DNA of 64,000 nt from Actinomycetota bacterium. Lineage in GTDB: Bacteria; Actinomycetota; Thermoleophilia; Solirubrobacterales; Solirubrobacteraceae. This document shows positions 27,753-36,966 of the stretch, piece by piece. The stretch lies in assembly GCA_005885515.1 (NCBI GenBank), contig VAWK01000050.1, positions 23,784 through 87,783 on the forward strand, written 5' to 3'. Numbering within the stretch: the first letter of the stretch is position 1; every line of letters starts with the position of its first letter. The notes under the pieces were generated by a model that saw only the letters and a program-made list of their open reading frames with translations, searched no databases and had not been told where the DNA came from. Both the position numbers and the translations under genes were made by a program.

Positions 27753-28747
27753 GCCGCGCGGCGGTGCTGCTGACGGGAGTCGGCAAGCGCTATGACATCG
27801 TCTCGTGCTTTGCCCGCCTGACCAACACGCTCGCCGCCGATCCCTCGCCGCTGGCGCCGGCCCAGTACGCCGCGCAGGTGCGCTGCGAGGTCCCGCTGAT
27901 CGGCGACCCGGGCTACGTGCCCGCGCTCGAGCGCCTGTGCGAGCAGCACCGCGTCGGGGCGGTGCTGCCGCTGACCGACCTGGACATCGTCGTGCTCGCC
28001 GAGGCCCGCGCGCATGGCCGCCTGCCGGCATTCGTGCCCTCGCCCGCGGTCGCGCGGGCGACGTATGACAAGTACGAAGCCCACCTGCTGCTGGGACGGT
28101 TGTCGCTCCCGTCGCCTCCGACAGCGTTGCCGGAGGACGATGACGACGGGCTGAGCTACCCGGTGATGGTCAAGCCCCGGCGCGGTTCGGGCGCGCGCTC
28201 GATCCATCTCGCCCACGATGCCGCACAGGCGCGCTTCTTCGCCGACTACATAGCCGAGCCGGTGATGCTCCAGCAGGCGATGGCGGGGCCCGAGCTGTCC
28301 ATCGACTGCCTCGGCGATCTGGACGGGCGCTGCATCAACGCGATCCCGAGGACGATGCTCGAGTCGCGCGGCGGCGAGTCGATCAAGGGCGCAGTCGTAC
28401 GCGACGAGGAGCTGATCGAACTCGGGCGGAGCACGATGGAGGCGCTCGCGGTGACCGGGCCGGCGACGATCCAGGTATTCCGCGATCCGGAGCTCGGCCT
28501 GAGGATCACGGACGTGAACACGCGTTTTGGCGGCGCCTTCCCGGCACCCACATACGCCGCCCTGCCGGGCCGCACCTACCCCGAGCTGATCGTGGCGATG
28601 GCCTCCGGCGAGACGGTCGAGCCGCACGTGGGCGAGTTCCGCGAGGGGACGACGTTCACCCGCTACTACTGGCAGCTGGAGCTCGACGAGCGGCTGTCGC
28701 CGACGGGCCGTGACGTCGTGCCCGGCGGTCCGCCGCCTCCGCGCTAG
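27749..28747 (+). CDS. ATP-grasp domain protein (carbamoyl-phosphate-synthase-like)
   Basis: MSRAAVLLTGVGKRYDIVSCF...YPVMVKPRRGSGARSIHLAHD...ITDVNTRFGGAFPAPTYAAL; GTGA overlap with sugar transferase. Confidence 0.86.
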   Translation: MSRAAVLLTGVGKRYDIVSCFARLTNTLAADPSPLAPAQYAAQVRCEVPLIGDPGYVPALERLCEQHRVGAVLPLTDLDIVVLAEARAHGRLPAFVPSPAVARATYDKYEAHLLLGRLSLPSPPTALPEDDDDGLSYPVMVKPRRGSGARSIHLAHDAAQARFFADYIAEPVMLQQAMAGPELSIDCLGDLDGRCINAIPRTMLESRGGESIKGAVVRDEELIELGRSTMEALAVTGPATIQVFRDPELGLRITDVNTRFGGAFPAPTYAALPGRTYPELIVAMASGETVEPHVGEFREGTTFTRYYWQLELDERLSPTGRDVVPGGPPPPR

Positions 28748-28785
28748 GCTCGGTGCGCCGAGCGCGGCACCGGTAGAATCGGGCC

Positions 28786-29849
28786 GTGGCCACCTTGCTT
28801 GCCGACCCGCCTGCCAGGCCAGGCGGCCAGCAGCAGCCTCCATCGCCGGCCGGGACACCGCCCGCGGGCGCGCCTGACCCAGGGCTGCAGCGGAGCTGTT
28901 CGAACTGCGGCGCGCCGATGCGCCGATGTGCGCCGAGCAGGATTGGTGCCTTCAATGTGGCGCGGCAGCGCCGGGCAGCCTGCACGCGGGCTCACCGCGA
29001 TGGCGCTCCGCCGCGGCGCTCCTCGCCGCGGCGGCCCTGCTGGTGGCCGGAGCCGCCGCGGCCGCGTATGCCGCTCTCAGCAAATCCACCGGCAAACCGC
29101 GCGCGCCCGTCGCACGGCTCGTCTAGACGCCCGCGCGCGCGCCGGGTGCGGCGGCGCCGCTTCCCCCGACGACGCCCGCGGTGCCTACGCCAACGACGCC
29201 AAAGCTCGGCGTTCCGGCAAAACCGCGCCTTCCGCTGGTGAAAAAACCGAACATCCCGCTCGCCGGCGCGGTGACGAAACCGCCGGCCGCGACGTCGCCG
29301 GCCACGACCACGCCCGCCGCTTCTCCGACCACCACGACGCCTAGCGCGAGCACGAAAACCTCAACCGGCGCCGGCTCGACCACCGAAACGCACCCCGCGG
29401 CGATCGTGCTGGACACGAACGCCGCCTCCACGTACAACCCCTACAGCTATCCCGCGAGCAGCTTCGGCGACCCCAGCCTGGCGATCGACGGCGAAACCTC
29501 GACCAGCTGGAACGCCAGGGTCGATCCGACCGTGGCTCCCAAGATGGCCGAGGGGCTGCTGATCGACCTGAAGACCGCGCAGCGGCTGTCGGCGCTGGTG
29601 CTCACGACCTCCACGCCGGGCATGACCGTCCAGGTGTACGGGTCGGCCAGCCACGCCGCACCGTCCTCGATCACCGACCCCGGCTGGGTGCGCCTGAGCG
29701 GGGTGCGCGTCGACAAAAAGCGCTCGCTGCGCCTCCCGCTGGCGGACTCCAAGCGCGCGTTTCGCTTCGTGGCGCTGTGGATCAGCGCCGCGCCGCCGTC
29801 CGCGCGTCACGTGAGCGTCAACGAACTCGAACTGTTCCCGGCGCGCTAG
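28786..29849 (+). pseudogene. Zinc-ribbon / TM / discoidin-like ectodomain protein, disrupted by frameshift (8-bp tandem duplication) and in-frame TAG
   Basis: Frame of 28786 gives ...CSNCGAPM; frame of 28926 resumes MCAEQDWCLQCGAAAPG...AAALLAAAALLVAGAAAAAYAAL...ARLV TAG TPARAPG..., continuing in the same frame into PTTPKLG...YNPYSYPASSFGDPSLAIDGETSTSWNA...HVSVNELELFPAR. Confidence 0.8.
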
Positions 29850-30760
29850 CGCGAGCGCGCGCGCGCCCGCTGCCGGCTGCCGCGCTTGGCGCCGGCGCCG
29901 CGCGGCGCCCACACCTCATCCAGGAAGGCGGCGATCTCGGCCGTCAGCCGCTCGGGACTGAAGCGCAGCTCCAGAAGCGAGTCGGCCTCCAGCAGGCGCC
30001 CGTTGGGCAGCTCCTCGACAAGCTGGCCGGCGTCGGAGAACGGGTGGACGGGATCGCGGCGGTGTCCAAGCACGAGCGCAGGCGTCTGGAAGGTTCGCCG
30101 CTCGTTCCGGTGGGGCGCGACGCGGCCAAAGAAAAGGCCTTGCAGCACGGCTCCGCCGGGTCCCGGATCCTGGCGGACGACGTCGAGCAGCACGTTGCCG
30201 TAGTCGGGCAGGATCGACCGCGGCACCGCGCGGGCGCCCGTCGCGAGCACCTGCATCCCGCGCTCGCCGAATGTGAGCGCGACCAGCAGCGGCGTGAACG
30301 CGAGCGCGCTCCACAGCAGCGCGTTGTCGAGCACGGGCATCTCGATCACCATCCCCCGCAGGCGCTCGGGATGGGCGAGAGCCACCTCGAGCGCGGCGTT
30401 GGCTCCCAGCGAGGTGCCCATCACCACCGCCTGCTCGATCTGCAGGTGGTCCATCAACCCCACGACCTGCTCGGCGAAGATCGTCATCGAGTATCGCCCC
30501 ATGTCGCGCGGGCGGTCGGACTCCCCGTGCCCGAGCAGATCGATCGTGAGCACCCGGTTGCCGAACGCGGCCAGGTCTTCGGCCAGCGGCCAATGCATGC
30601 GCTGCGAGAGCAGCAGGCCATGCACGAGGATCACCGGCCGCGCCCCGGCTGGAGCGCTCTTCGCCGTGCGCCCGCGGCCGCCCACCGGCGTCACCGCAGC
30701 GGGACCCCCGCCGAACTCCGAGTAGGCGATGCGCTGGCCCTGGAACCGGAACGAGGACAT
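29846..30760 (-). CDS. Alpha/beta hydrolase
   Basis: MSSFRFQGQRIAYSEFGG...PVILVHGLLLSQRMHWPLAEDLAAFGNRVLTIDLLGHGESDRP...VVMGTSLGANAALEVAL; ATG at 30760. Confidence 0.9.
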   Translation of the reverse strand: MSSFRFQGQRIAYSEFGGGPAAVTPVGGRGRTAKSAPAGARPVILVHGLLLSQRMHWPLAEDLAAFGNRVLTIDLLGHGESDRPRDMGRYSMTIFAEQVVGLMDHLQIEQAVVMGTSLGANAALEVALAHPERLRGMVIEMPVLDNALLWSALAFTPLLVALTFGERGMQVLATGARAVPRSILPDYGNVLLDVVRQDPGPGGAVLQGLFFGRVAPHRNERRTFQTPALVLGHRRDPVHPFSDAGQLVEELPNGRLLEADSLLELRFSPERLTAEIAAFLDEVWAPRGAGAKRGSRQRARARSR

Positions 30761-30863
30761 CGGCACGCGAACCCTACATGGCGGCTCCTGGAGACGCTGC
30801 GTTCGGCGGCCCGGTAGGTTTTCTGCGCGCACGATTCCGCCAGCCACGATCGGGAGGACATCC

Positions 30864-31763
30864 ATGGCCAAGCAACCCCGCATTCTCGCCGGAGAGACCG
30901 CAGCCATCACCGGGGCGGCGCGCGGGATCGGACGGGCGACGGCCGAGGCGCTTGTGCGCCAGGGGATGAGGGTGGCGATCGGCGACGTGGATCTCCAGAC
31001 GGCGCAGCGGACAGCCGCCGAGCTCGGGCCGAGCACGGTGGCGCTGCCGCTCGACGTCACCGACCGCGCCTCGTTTTCCTCCTTCCTGGACGAGGCCGAG
31101 CGGCAGCTCGCGCCGATCGACGTGCTCGTGAACAACGCCGGCATCATGCAGATCGGGCGCTTCATCGAAGAGGACGACCTCACGGCGCGACGGATGATCG
31201 ACATCAACCTCAACGGCGTGATCCTCGGCACCAAGCTGGCGCTCGAGCGCATGCTCCCGCGCGGGCGCGGGCACATCGTCAACGTGGCCTCGCAGGCCGG
31301 CAAGTTCGGCACTCCCGGGGGAGCCACCTACTCGGCGACCAAGCACGCCGTTGTCGGGCTAACGGAGGCGGTACGCGGCGAGATGCGGCTGATGGGCGCG
31401 GAGATCCAGCTCAGCTACGTGATGCCGTACGTGGTCAAGACGGAGCTCGGCTCCGGGCTGGGTCAGGCGCGCGGGCTGAGCGAGCTCGAGCCAGGCGACG
31501 TGGCGGATGCGATCGTGGAGGCGCTTCGCTACGGCACGGTGGAAGTGTGGGTGCCCAAGCGCTCGCGCCGCACCAACCAGATCGTCACCGTGCTGCCACG
31601 CCGCCTATCGGAAGCGATGGGGCGCGCGCTGAAGGCAGACCGCGTCCTGACCGACGCCGACGCAGGTCTGCGTCGCGGATATGAGCTGCGCGCCGCACGC
31701 TCTGATCCCGGGCTCGAGCCGGCCGAGGAGCCGGCGCGGCTGACGCCCGCATCCGGCGACTGA
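30864..31763 (+). CDS. Short-chain dehydrogenase/reductase (SDR)
   Basis: AAITGAARGIGRATAEALVRQG, LVNNAGIMQ, YSATKHAVVGLTEAV. Confidence 0.93.
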   Translation: MAKQPRILAGETAAITGAARGIGRATAEALVRQGMRVAIGDVDLQTAQRTAAELGPSTVALPLDVTDRASFSSFLDEAERQLAPIDVLVNNAGIMQIGRFIEEDDLTARRMIDINLNGVILGTKLALERMLPRGRGHIVNVASQAGKFGTPGGATYSATKHAVVGLTEAVRGEMRLMGAEIQLSYVMPYVVKTELGSGLGQARGLSELEPGDVADAIVEALRYGTVEVWVPKRSRRTNQIVTVLPRRLSEAMGRALKADRVLTDADAGLRRGYELRAARSDPGLEPAEEPARLTPASGD

Positions 31764-31829
31764 TCGCGCCCCCCGCTCGCAACGGCCCGGCGATCGGCGA
31801 GCTGCGGCATGGCGGCGGCGAATGCGGAC

Positions 31830-32711
31830 TCAGCGCGCCAGCAGCCACTGCGCGATCAGCGAGCCGATCAGCGGTCCCTGGTCCTCCTGCAGGAAGTGGC
31901 TGGCGTCCTCGATCGGACGGGGCGAGGGGCGCCCGATCGCGGCTGCAAAGCGCTCGGCAACCGACAGCGGCAGCACCGGGTCGGAATCGGCCCACAGCAT
32001 CAGCGTCGGCCTGCGGTCAGCTTTCAGCGCCGCCTGGACTCGCTGCCCGGCCGCCGCGCCGGGCGCATCGGGGCTCTGCGGGATCAGCAGGGGAAACGCA
32101 CGCGCGCCGGCCTTCGAGGCGACATCGGGAAACGGCGCGTCGTACGCGGCGATCACCTCGTCCCCCGGATCGCGCTTGCACGCACCGCGCACGAGAAAGC
32201 CGACCGGTAGATCCTCGGTGCGCAGGACGAAGTCGCGGAACGCGATCCACGCATCGGTCATGCGCTGGTGTCCGGTGAACAGGCCGGTGTCGAGGATCAC
32301 CAGCCGGGCCACGCGCTCGGGGTTCTCGACCGCCAGTCGCAGGCCGATCGGCCCTCCCCAGTCGTGCACCACCATGGTTGCGTCGCGCAGGTCGAGGTCC
32401 TCGAGCAGCGTCCCGGCCATGGCCGTGTGGCGGTCGTAGGAATACCAGCCGATGTCCACCGGCTTGTCCGAGGCGCCGAAGCCGACCAGGTCGGGCGCCA
32501 CGCAGCGAAAGCCGGCGTCGCGCACGGGCGGGATCACCTTTCGCCACAGAAAAGACCACGTGGGCTCGCCATGCAAGAAGATCACCGGCGCGCCTTCGCC
32601 CTCGTCGCGGTGAGCCAGGCGCAGCCCGTCGACGTCGCGATAGCAGACCCTGAAGGGAAAGTCCGGCAGACCCTCCAGCGCCTGTTCGGGAGTTCGCACG
32701 GCCTCGCTCAT
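31830..32711 (-). CDS. Haloalkane dehalogenase-like alpha/beta hydrolase
   Basis: VIFLHGEPTWSFLWRKVIPPV, VAPDLVGFGASDKP, MVVHDWGGPIGLRLAVENPERV; ASHFLQED. Confidence 0.88.
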   Translation of the reverse strand: MSEAVRTPEQALEGLPDFPFRVCYRDVDGLRLAHRDEGEGAPVIFLHGEPTWSFLWRKVIPPVRDAGFRCVAPDLVGFGASDKPVDIGWYSYDRHTAMAGTLLEDLDLRDATMVVHDWGGPIGLRLAVENPERVARLVILDTGLFTGHQRMTDAWIAFRDFVLRTEDLPVGFLVRGACKRDPGDEVIAAYDAPFPDVASKAGARAFPLLIPQSPDAPGAAAGQRVQAALKADRRPTLMLWADSDPVLPLSVAERFAAAIGRPSPRPIEDASHFLQEDQGPLIGSLIAQWLLAR

Positions 32712-32757
32712 CGCGCGGGCGGAGCATACCCCGGAGCGCATCGGCTAGGCTCGCGCG

Positions 32758-33351
32758 GTGCACGGCGCGGCGACACTGCTCTCCCCGATGCTGGCAGCGG
32801 AGAAGAGCAAAGTGCCCTTCTACATAGCGGGCGGGGTGCTGGCGACGTGGGCGGTCATCGTGTCGGTGCTGTTGGGCCTGCGCAAAGCCGACTTCCCGGG
32901 CAACCTCACGGGGCAGCGGGTGGTGCTCGCGATCAGCGGCGTGCTCGTTGCCGGCGCCATCTCGACGGCCGTAGTGACCTCGAGCTCGCCCGAGAAGGGC
33001 TTGGCGGTGAAGACGCCGCCGCCGCCGGCCAAGGCAGGCGCGGCACCCGCATCGAGCAAGGCCGCGACGAGCGCTGTCTCGCTGGCGGCCGATCCTGGCG
33101 GGCTGCTGAGCTTTGACACCAGGAAGCTCAACGCCAAGCCTGGGGCGGTGACGCTCACGTTCACCAACGCCTCGCAGCTCGAACACAACGTCACGATCGC
33201 CGCAGGAAGCAAGGTGCTGGGCGCCACGCCGACCTTCGCGAGCGGCTCGCGGACGCTGCGGCTGAAGCTCAAGCCGGGAAGCTATACCTTCTACTGCTCC
33301 GTCCCCGGGCATCGCCAGGCGGGGATGGAAGGCACCCTGAACGTCACATGA
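32758..33351 (+). CDS. Membrane-anchored cupredoxin-domain protein
   Basis: Two N-terminal TM helices; C-terminal LEHNVTIA...GSYTFYCSVPGHRQAGMEGTLNV (His...Cys-x2-4-His-x4-Met type I Cu ligands). Confidence 0.87.
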   Translation: MHGAATLLSPMLAAEKSKVPFYIAGGVLATWAVIVSVLLGLRKADFPGNLTGQRVVLAISGVLVAGAISTAVVTSSSPEKGLAVKTPPPPAKAGAAPASSKAATSAVSLAADPGGLLSFDTRKLNAKPGAVTLTFTNASQLEHNVTIAAGSKVLGATPTFASGSRTLRLKLKPGSYTFYCSVPGHRQAGMEGTLNVT

Positions 33352-33629
33352 AGCTGTACGTCTGCTGGGGCACCTTTCCCTCCCCGAGGCCGGGCGGGCA
33401 CCCGTGCGCCAACGCCTACCACGCCTTGAGGGATGCCGGCCACGAGCCCGAGGTGATCAGGTCCTACGGGTTTGCGCCCCTGCCCGCGTTCCTCAACCAG
33501 ACGCGCGGGCGCCGCGAGGTGGAGCAGCTCACCGGCAACCGCTGGGTGCCTACGCTGGTGCTAGATGACGGCGCCGTGATCGACGGCTCACGCGAGATCG
33601 TCGCCTGGGCGCACAGCCACCCGGCGTAG
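33348..33629 (+). CDS. Glutaredoxin/GST N-terminal-like thioredoxin-fold protein
   Basis: [41 protein letters not shown]...[29 protein letters not shown] overlap with cupredoxin gene. Confidence 0.82.
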   Translation: MKLYVCWGTFPSPRPGGHPCANAYHALRDAGHEPEVIRSYGFAPLPAFLNQTRGRREVEQLTGNRWVPTLVLDDGAVIDGSREIVAWAHSHPA

Positions 33630-33643
33630 ATGCGAGACGGCGA

Positions 33644-34321
33644 ATGGACGTAATTACCTCACTCGATCAGGCGCGGGCCGAGATCGACGTGCTCGAGCAT
33701 CCCTTTTACCGGCGCTGGCGCAATGGCGAGCTGCGCCCTCAGGAGCTCTCGAGCTACGCGCACCAGTACGGCCACGCGGTGATCGCCCTCGCGCAAGCGT
33801 CGGGGCAGGCAGCCCGGCACGCCGACGCCGACCACGCGGACGCCTTACGCGCTCATGCGGTCGAGGAGGCTTCACACGTCGAGCTGTGGGACCGATTCGC
33901 GCGGGCTGCCGCTTTGCGGCCGCTGCGCGTTCGCGCGGCCGCGGCCGCCGAGACGCGCGAGTGCGCACGCTCGTGGACGGCGGGCGAGGATCAGCTCGAG
34001 CGCCTGGCGGTGCTGTATGCGATCGAGGCCAGCCAGCCCGCGGTGTCGCGGACGAAGCTCGAAGGGCTGGTGCAGCACTACGGCTATGCCGTTGAAGGGC
34101 CAGCGGTCGAGTACTTCCGCGTCCACGCCGTGCGCGACCACGACCACGCCAGACTCGCGCGGGCGCTGATCGGGCAGCTGATCGAGCGGGCTACCGATGG
34201 CGGGCTGGCGACGTCACGAATGGTCCGCCGCGCGCGCCGGGCGCTGCGGGGCAACTGGCGCCTGCTCGACGGCGTGGAGGCGACCGATCGGGGCGCGTCG
34301 GCGCTCGTCGGGGACGGTTAG
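33644..34321 (+). CDS. TenA/PqqC/CADD-like heme-oxygenase-fold protein (possible diiron redox enzyme)
   Basis: [31 protein letters not shown]...[18 protein letters not shown]...[19 protein letters not shown]...[13 protein letters not shown]. Confidence 0.75.
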   Translation: MDVITSLDQARAEIDVLEHPFYRRWRNGELRPQELSSYAHQYGHAVIALAQASGQAARHADADHADALRAHAVEEASHVELWDRFARAAALRPLRVRAAAAAETRECARSWTAGEDQLERLAVLYAIEASQPAVSRTKLEGLVQHYGYAVEGPAVEYFRVHAVRDHDHARLARALIGQLIERATDGGLATSRMVRRARRALRGNWRLLDGVEATDRGASALVGDG

Positions 34322-34356
34322 ACCGCACCGCTCCGCGCGCCTGGCGGCAGCTGCGA

Positions 34357-35157
34357 TCAGCCTTTTCGGGAGCTCGCGCTGGGGGGGCTTGCAGCGCGCG
34401 CGGTCTCACGACACAGGCGCCAGGCGAACAGCACGGCGGCGACGGAGGTGGCGAGGTTGAGGCTCGACACGCCCGCGCGCATGGGGATCGATATGCGCGC
34501 GTCGGCGCGCGAGCTGAGCTCGTCGCTGAGCCCGTAGCGCTCGCCGCCGAAGGCCAACAGCGCGCGCGGCGGCAGCGCGTCCGGCGCGATCGGGTCTCCG
34601 CCGGGATCGACCGCGAGCAACGGGCGAGCGCCCGATGCGAGCGCGCGCCGGATGTCGACGCGAAGCACCGGCAAGGCGTAGTGCAGGCCGGCGGAGCCCC
34701 GCAGCGCGTCGGCGTGCCAGGGATCATGACCGCCGCCCGTCAGCACGCCAGCGGCGTCGACGGCGGCGGCGACGCGGACGCAGGCGCCGATGTTGCCCAG
34801 ATCGCGCGGGTCCTCGAGCAGGACGAGCGGCGCGGGGCGCGGGTCGGCGAGCACCGGTGCGAGCTCGAGCGCGGGGCGCTGGGCCAGGCTGATGACGCCG
34901 GTCGACGGTGCCCATGGCGCGAGCTGCGCGAAGACGGCCGGATCGACCGCGCGGGCGAGCGCGCGCACACGCGGCTGCACGTCCGCGGCGAGCTCCGCGG
35001 TGAGCCGGTCGAGCTGCTCGGCGTCGCTGCAGACGACCTCGAGAACGCGCGCGCCGAAGCGCAGCGCGTGCTTGAGAGCGTGAAGCCCCTCGAGCACCGC
35101 CAGCGAGCCATCGTGCCGCGCGCGGCCGAAGCGCGCGATGAGCGATCCGTCCTGCAC
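34357..35157 (-). CDS. TrmH/SpoU-family RNA 2'-O-methyltransferase
   Basis: SLAVLEGLHALKHALRFGA...PLVLLEDPRDLGNIGACVRVAAAVDAAGV...LLAFGGERYGLSDEL...ISIPMRAGVSSLNLATSVAAVLF. Start ambiguous; GTG at 35157 or at 35181, or further upstream (ORF to 35433). Confidence 0.87.
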   Translation of the reverse strand: MQDGSLIARFGRARHDGSLAVLEGLHALKHALRFGARVLEVVCSDAEQLDRLTAELAADVQPRVRALARAVDPAVFAQLAPWAPSTGVISLAQRPALELAPVLADPRPAPLVLLEDPRDLGNIGACVRVAAAVDAAGVLTGGGHDPWHADALRGSAGLHYALPVLRVDIRRALASGARPLLAVDPGGDPIAPDALPPRALLAFGGERYGLSDELSSRADARISIPMRAGVSSLNLATSVAAVLFAWRLCRETARAASPPSASSRKG

Positions 35158-35194
35158 GCGCCGATGATCGCCGTCCTGCACGTGCCGATGATCG
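35147..35194. repeat. 24-bp direct tandem repeat, 2 copies, 23/24 identical
   Basis: ccgtcctgcacgcgccgatgatcg / ccgtcctgcacgtgccgatgatcg. Confidence 0.97.
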
Positions 35195-35296
35195 CAAGAA
35201 CATCGACTGGCACCCGCGGGGAAGCGATGGCGCACGACCGGAACGCGCGGCCGCGATCGCGCGCCGGACGCCGCCCGCGGCTGCGGCGCAGATATT

Positions 35297-35977
35297 TTGG
35301 TTGCCATGCCCGAGGCTCCGACCCCTGCCAGGGATCCCGCCGCCACCGGCGGGCTTCCCTCACCGAGCGCCGCTGCCTCGCGCCGTGGCCGGCGCGCGGC
35401 AGCCACGCGCGAGGATGTGCTGGCGCTGGTCATGCACCGCTACCTGCGCGGGCTGCGCGTGGACGTGCAGGCGATCGCCGCCGAGCTGGGGCTCGGCCGC
35501 ACGACCATCTACCGCTGGTTCGGCTCGCGCGAGGAGCTGATAGGCGAGGTGGTCGTCCGGGCGGCCGAACCGGTGCTCGCGGAAGCACGCAGCGGCGCGC
35601 GCGGCGAGGGCGCCGAGGCGCTGCTTGACACGTTCGACCGCTTCAACCGCAGCATCGCCGCGAGCACGGCGCTGCGGCGGTTCATCGAGCGCGAGCGCGA
35701 GGCCGCGCTGCGGGTGATCACCTCTTCGGGCGGACAGGTGCAGCCGCGAATCGTGGCCATGATCACGGCGCTCATCGCCGCAGAGGTGAGTGCCGGCGCG
35801 TACGAGCCGCCGCTGGAGCCGGCAACGCTCGCCTACGCGATCGTGCGACTCGCGGAGGCATTCCTGTACAACGACGCCGCCGTCGGCATTCGCGGCGACG
35901 TCGATCGCCTGCGCGAGGTCGAGGCCGCTATGCTCGGCCTGAAGACGGCTCGCACGCGCCATCCGAGACGCAGATGA
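35297..35977 (+). CDS. TetR-family regulator (QsdR-like)
   Basis: LALVMHRYLRGLRVDVQAIAAELGLGRTTIYRWFGSREELIGEVVVRAAEPVL; highly similar to the 49552-50235 protein. Confidence 0.88.
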   Translation: MVAMPEAPTPARDPAATGGLPSPSAAASRRGRRAAATREDVLALVMHRYLRGLRVDVQAIAAELGLGRTTIYRWFGSREELIGEVVVRAAEPVLAEARSGARGEGAEALLDTFDRFNRSIAASTALRRFIEREREAALRVITSSGGQVQPRIVAMITALIAAEVSAGAYEPPLEPATLAYAIVRLAEAFLYNDAAVGIRGDVDRLREVEAAMLGLKTARTRHPRRR

Positions 35978-36915
35978 AGCTCGAGGGCATCCACCACATC
36001 ACGGCGATCACCGCCGACGCGCCCGGCAACGTCGAGTTCTACGCGGGCGTGTTGGGCCTGCGGCTGGTGAAGAAGAGCGTCAACCAGGACGACCCGAGCG
36101 TCTACCACCTGTTCTATGGCGACGAGGAGGGCTCGCCGGGCGCCGATCTGACGTTCTTCGAGTATCCCGCGATCGCCCGCGGGCGGGCGGGCGCCGGGAT
36201 GGTCCATCGGATCGTGTGGAGGGTGGCGTCAGGAGAGGCGCTGGACTTCTGGCAGGAGCGCCTGCTGGCGGCGGGAACGCCGGCACGGCGGGCGAATGAC
36301 AGCCTTCTGTTCGCGGACCCGGAGGGTCTCGAGCACGAGCTGCTGATCTCCTCAAGCGCGGATCCGCCACTGCGCGCGAGGACGCCGCAGATCGACGGCG
36401 AGAACGCGCTGATGGGCTTTGAGGGCGTGCGCGCCTACGACGGCGATCCCGCCCGCAGCGCCGGCCTGCTCCGCGACACGCTCGGTTTCAGTGGCGGCGA
36501 TGCGAGCGGGCGCTGGGAGGTGCGGGGCGCTGAACGCGGAAGCTTCTACGCATACGACGCGCCGCCCGGCACCGAGGCGATCCAGGGCGCGGGCAGCGTG
36601 CACCACGTCGCGTTCGCCTGCCGGCCCGAGGAGCAGGCGGAGTGGCGGGCGCGCGTGGCCGCCGCCGGCGCGCGCCCGACGGAGGTGATCGACCGCTTCT
36701 ACTTCCGCTCGATCTACTTTCGCGAGCCGAGCGGCGTGCTGTTCGAGATCGCGACGATCGGCCCCGGCTTCGCGGTCGACGAGGACGAGGCTCACCTGGG
36801 GGAGCACCTGTCGTTGCCGCCGCGCCTGGAGCCGCTGCGCGACCGCTTGGAGAGCACGCTCACGCCGCTGCCCAACCCGCGGCTGGCGCTCGAATCGCAG
36901 TCACCGCGCGGCTAG
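35974..36915 (+). CDS. Ring-cleaving dioxygenase / VOC superfamily (two-domain)
   Basis: MKLEGIHHITAITADAPGNVEFYAGVLGLRLVKKSVNQDDPSVYHLFYGDEEGSPGADLTFFEYP; second half SVHHVAFACRPEEQAEWR...FYFRSIYFREPSGVLFEIATIGPGF; ATGA overlap with TetR gene. Confidence 0.9.
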   Translation: MKLEGIHHITAITADAPGNVEFYAGVLGLRLVKKSVNQDDPSVYHLFYGDEEGSPGADLTFFEYPAIARGRAGAGMVHRIVWRVASGEALDFWQERLLAAGTPARRANDSLLFADPEGLEHELLISSSADPPLRARTPQIDGENALMGFEGVRAYDGDPARSAGLLRDTLGFSGGDASGRWEVRGAERGSFYAYDAPPGTEAIQGAGSVHHVAFACRPEEQAEWRARVAAAGARPTEVIDRFYFRSIYFREPSGVLFEIATIGPGFAVDEDEAHLGEHLSLPPRLEPLRDRLESTLTPLPNPRLALESQSPRG

Positions 36916-36966
36916 GGAACAGCGCTCGGTTGCACGGCTCCCGGCGCGGCGCGTGCCCGCTGGGCG

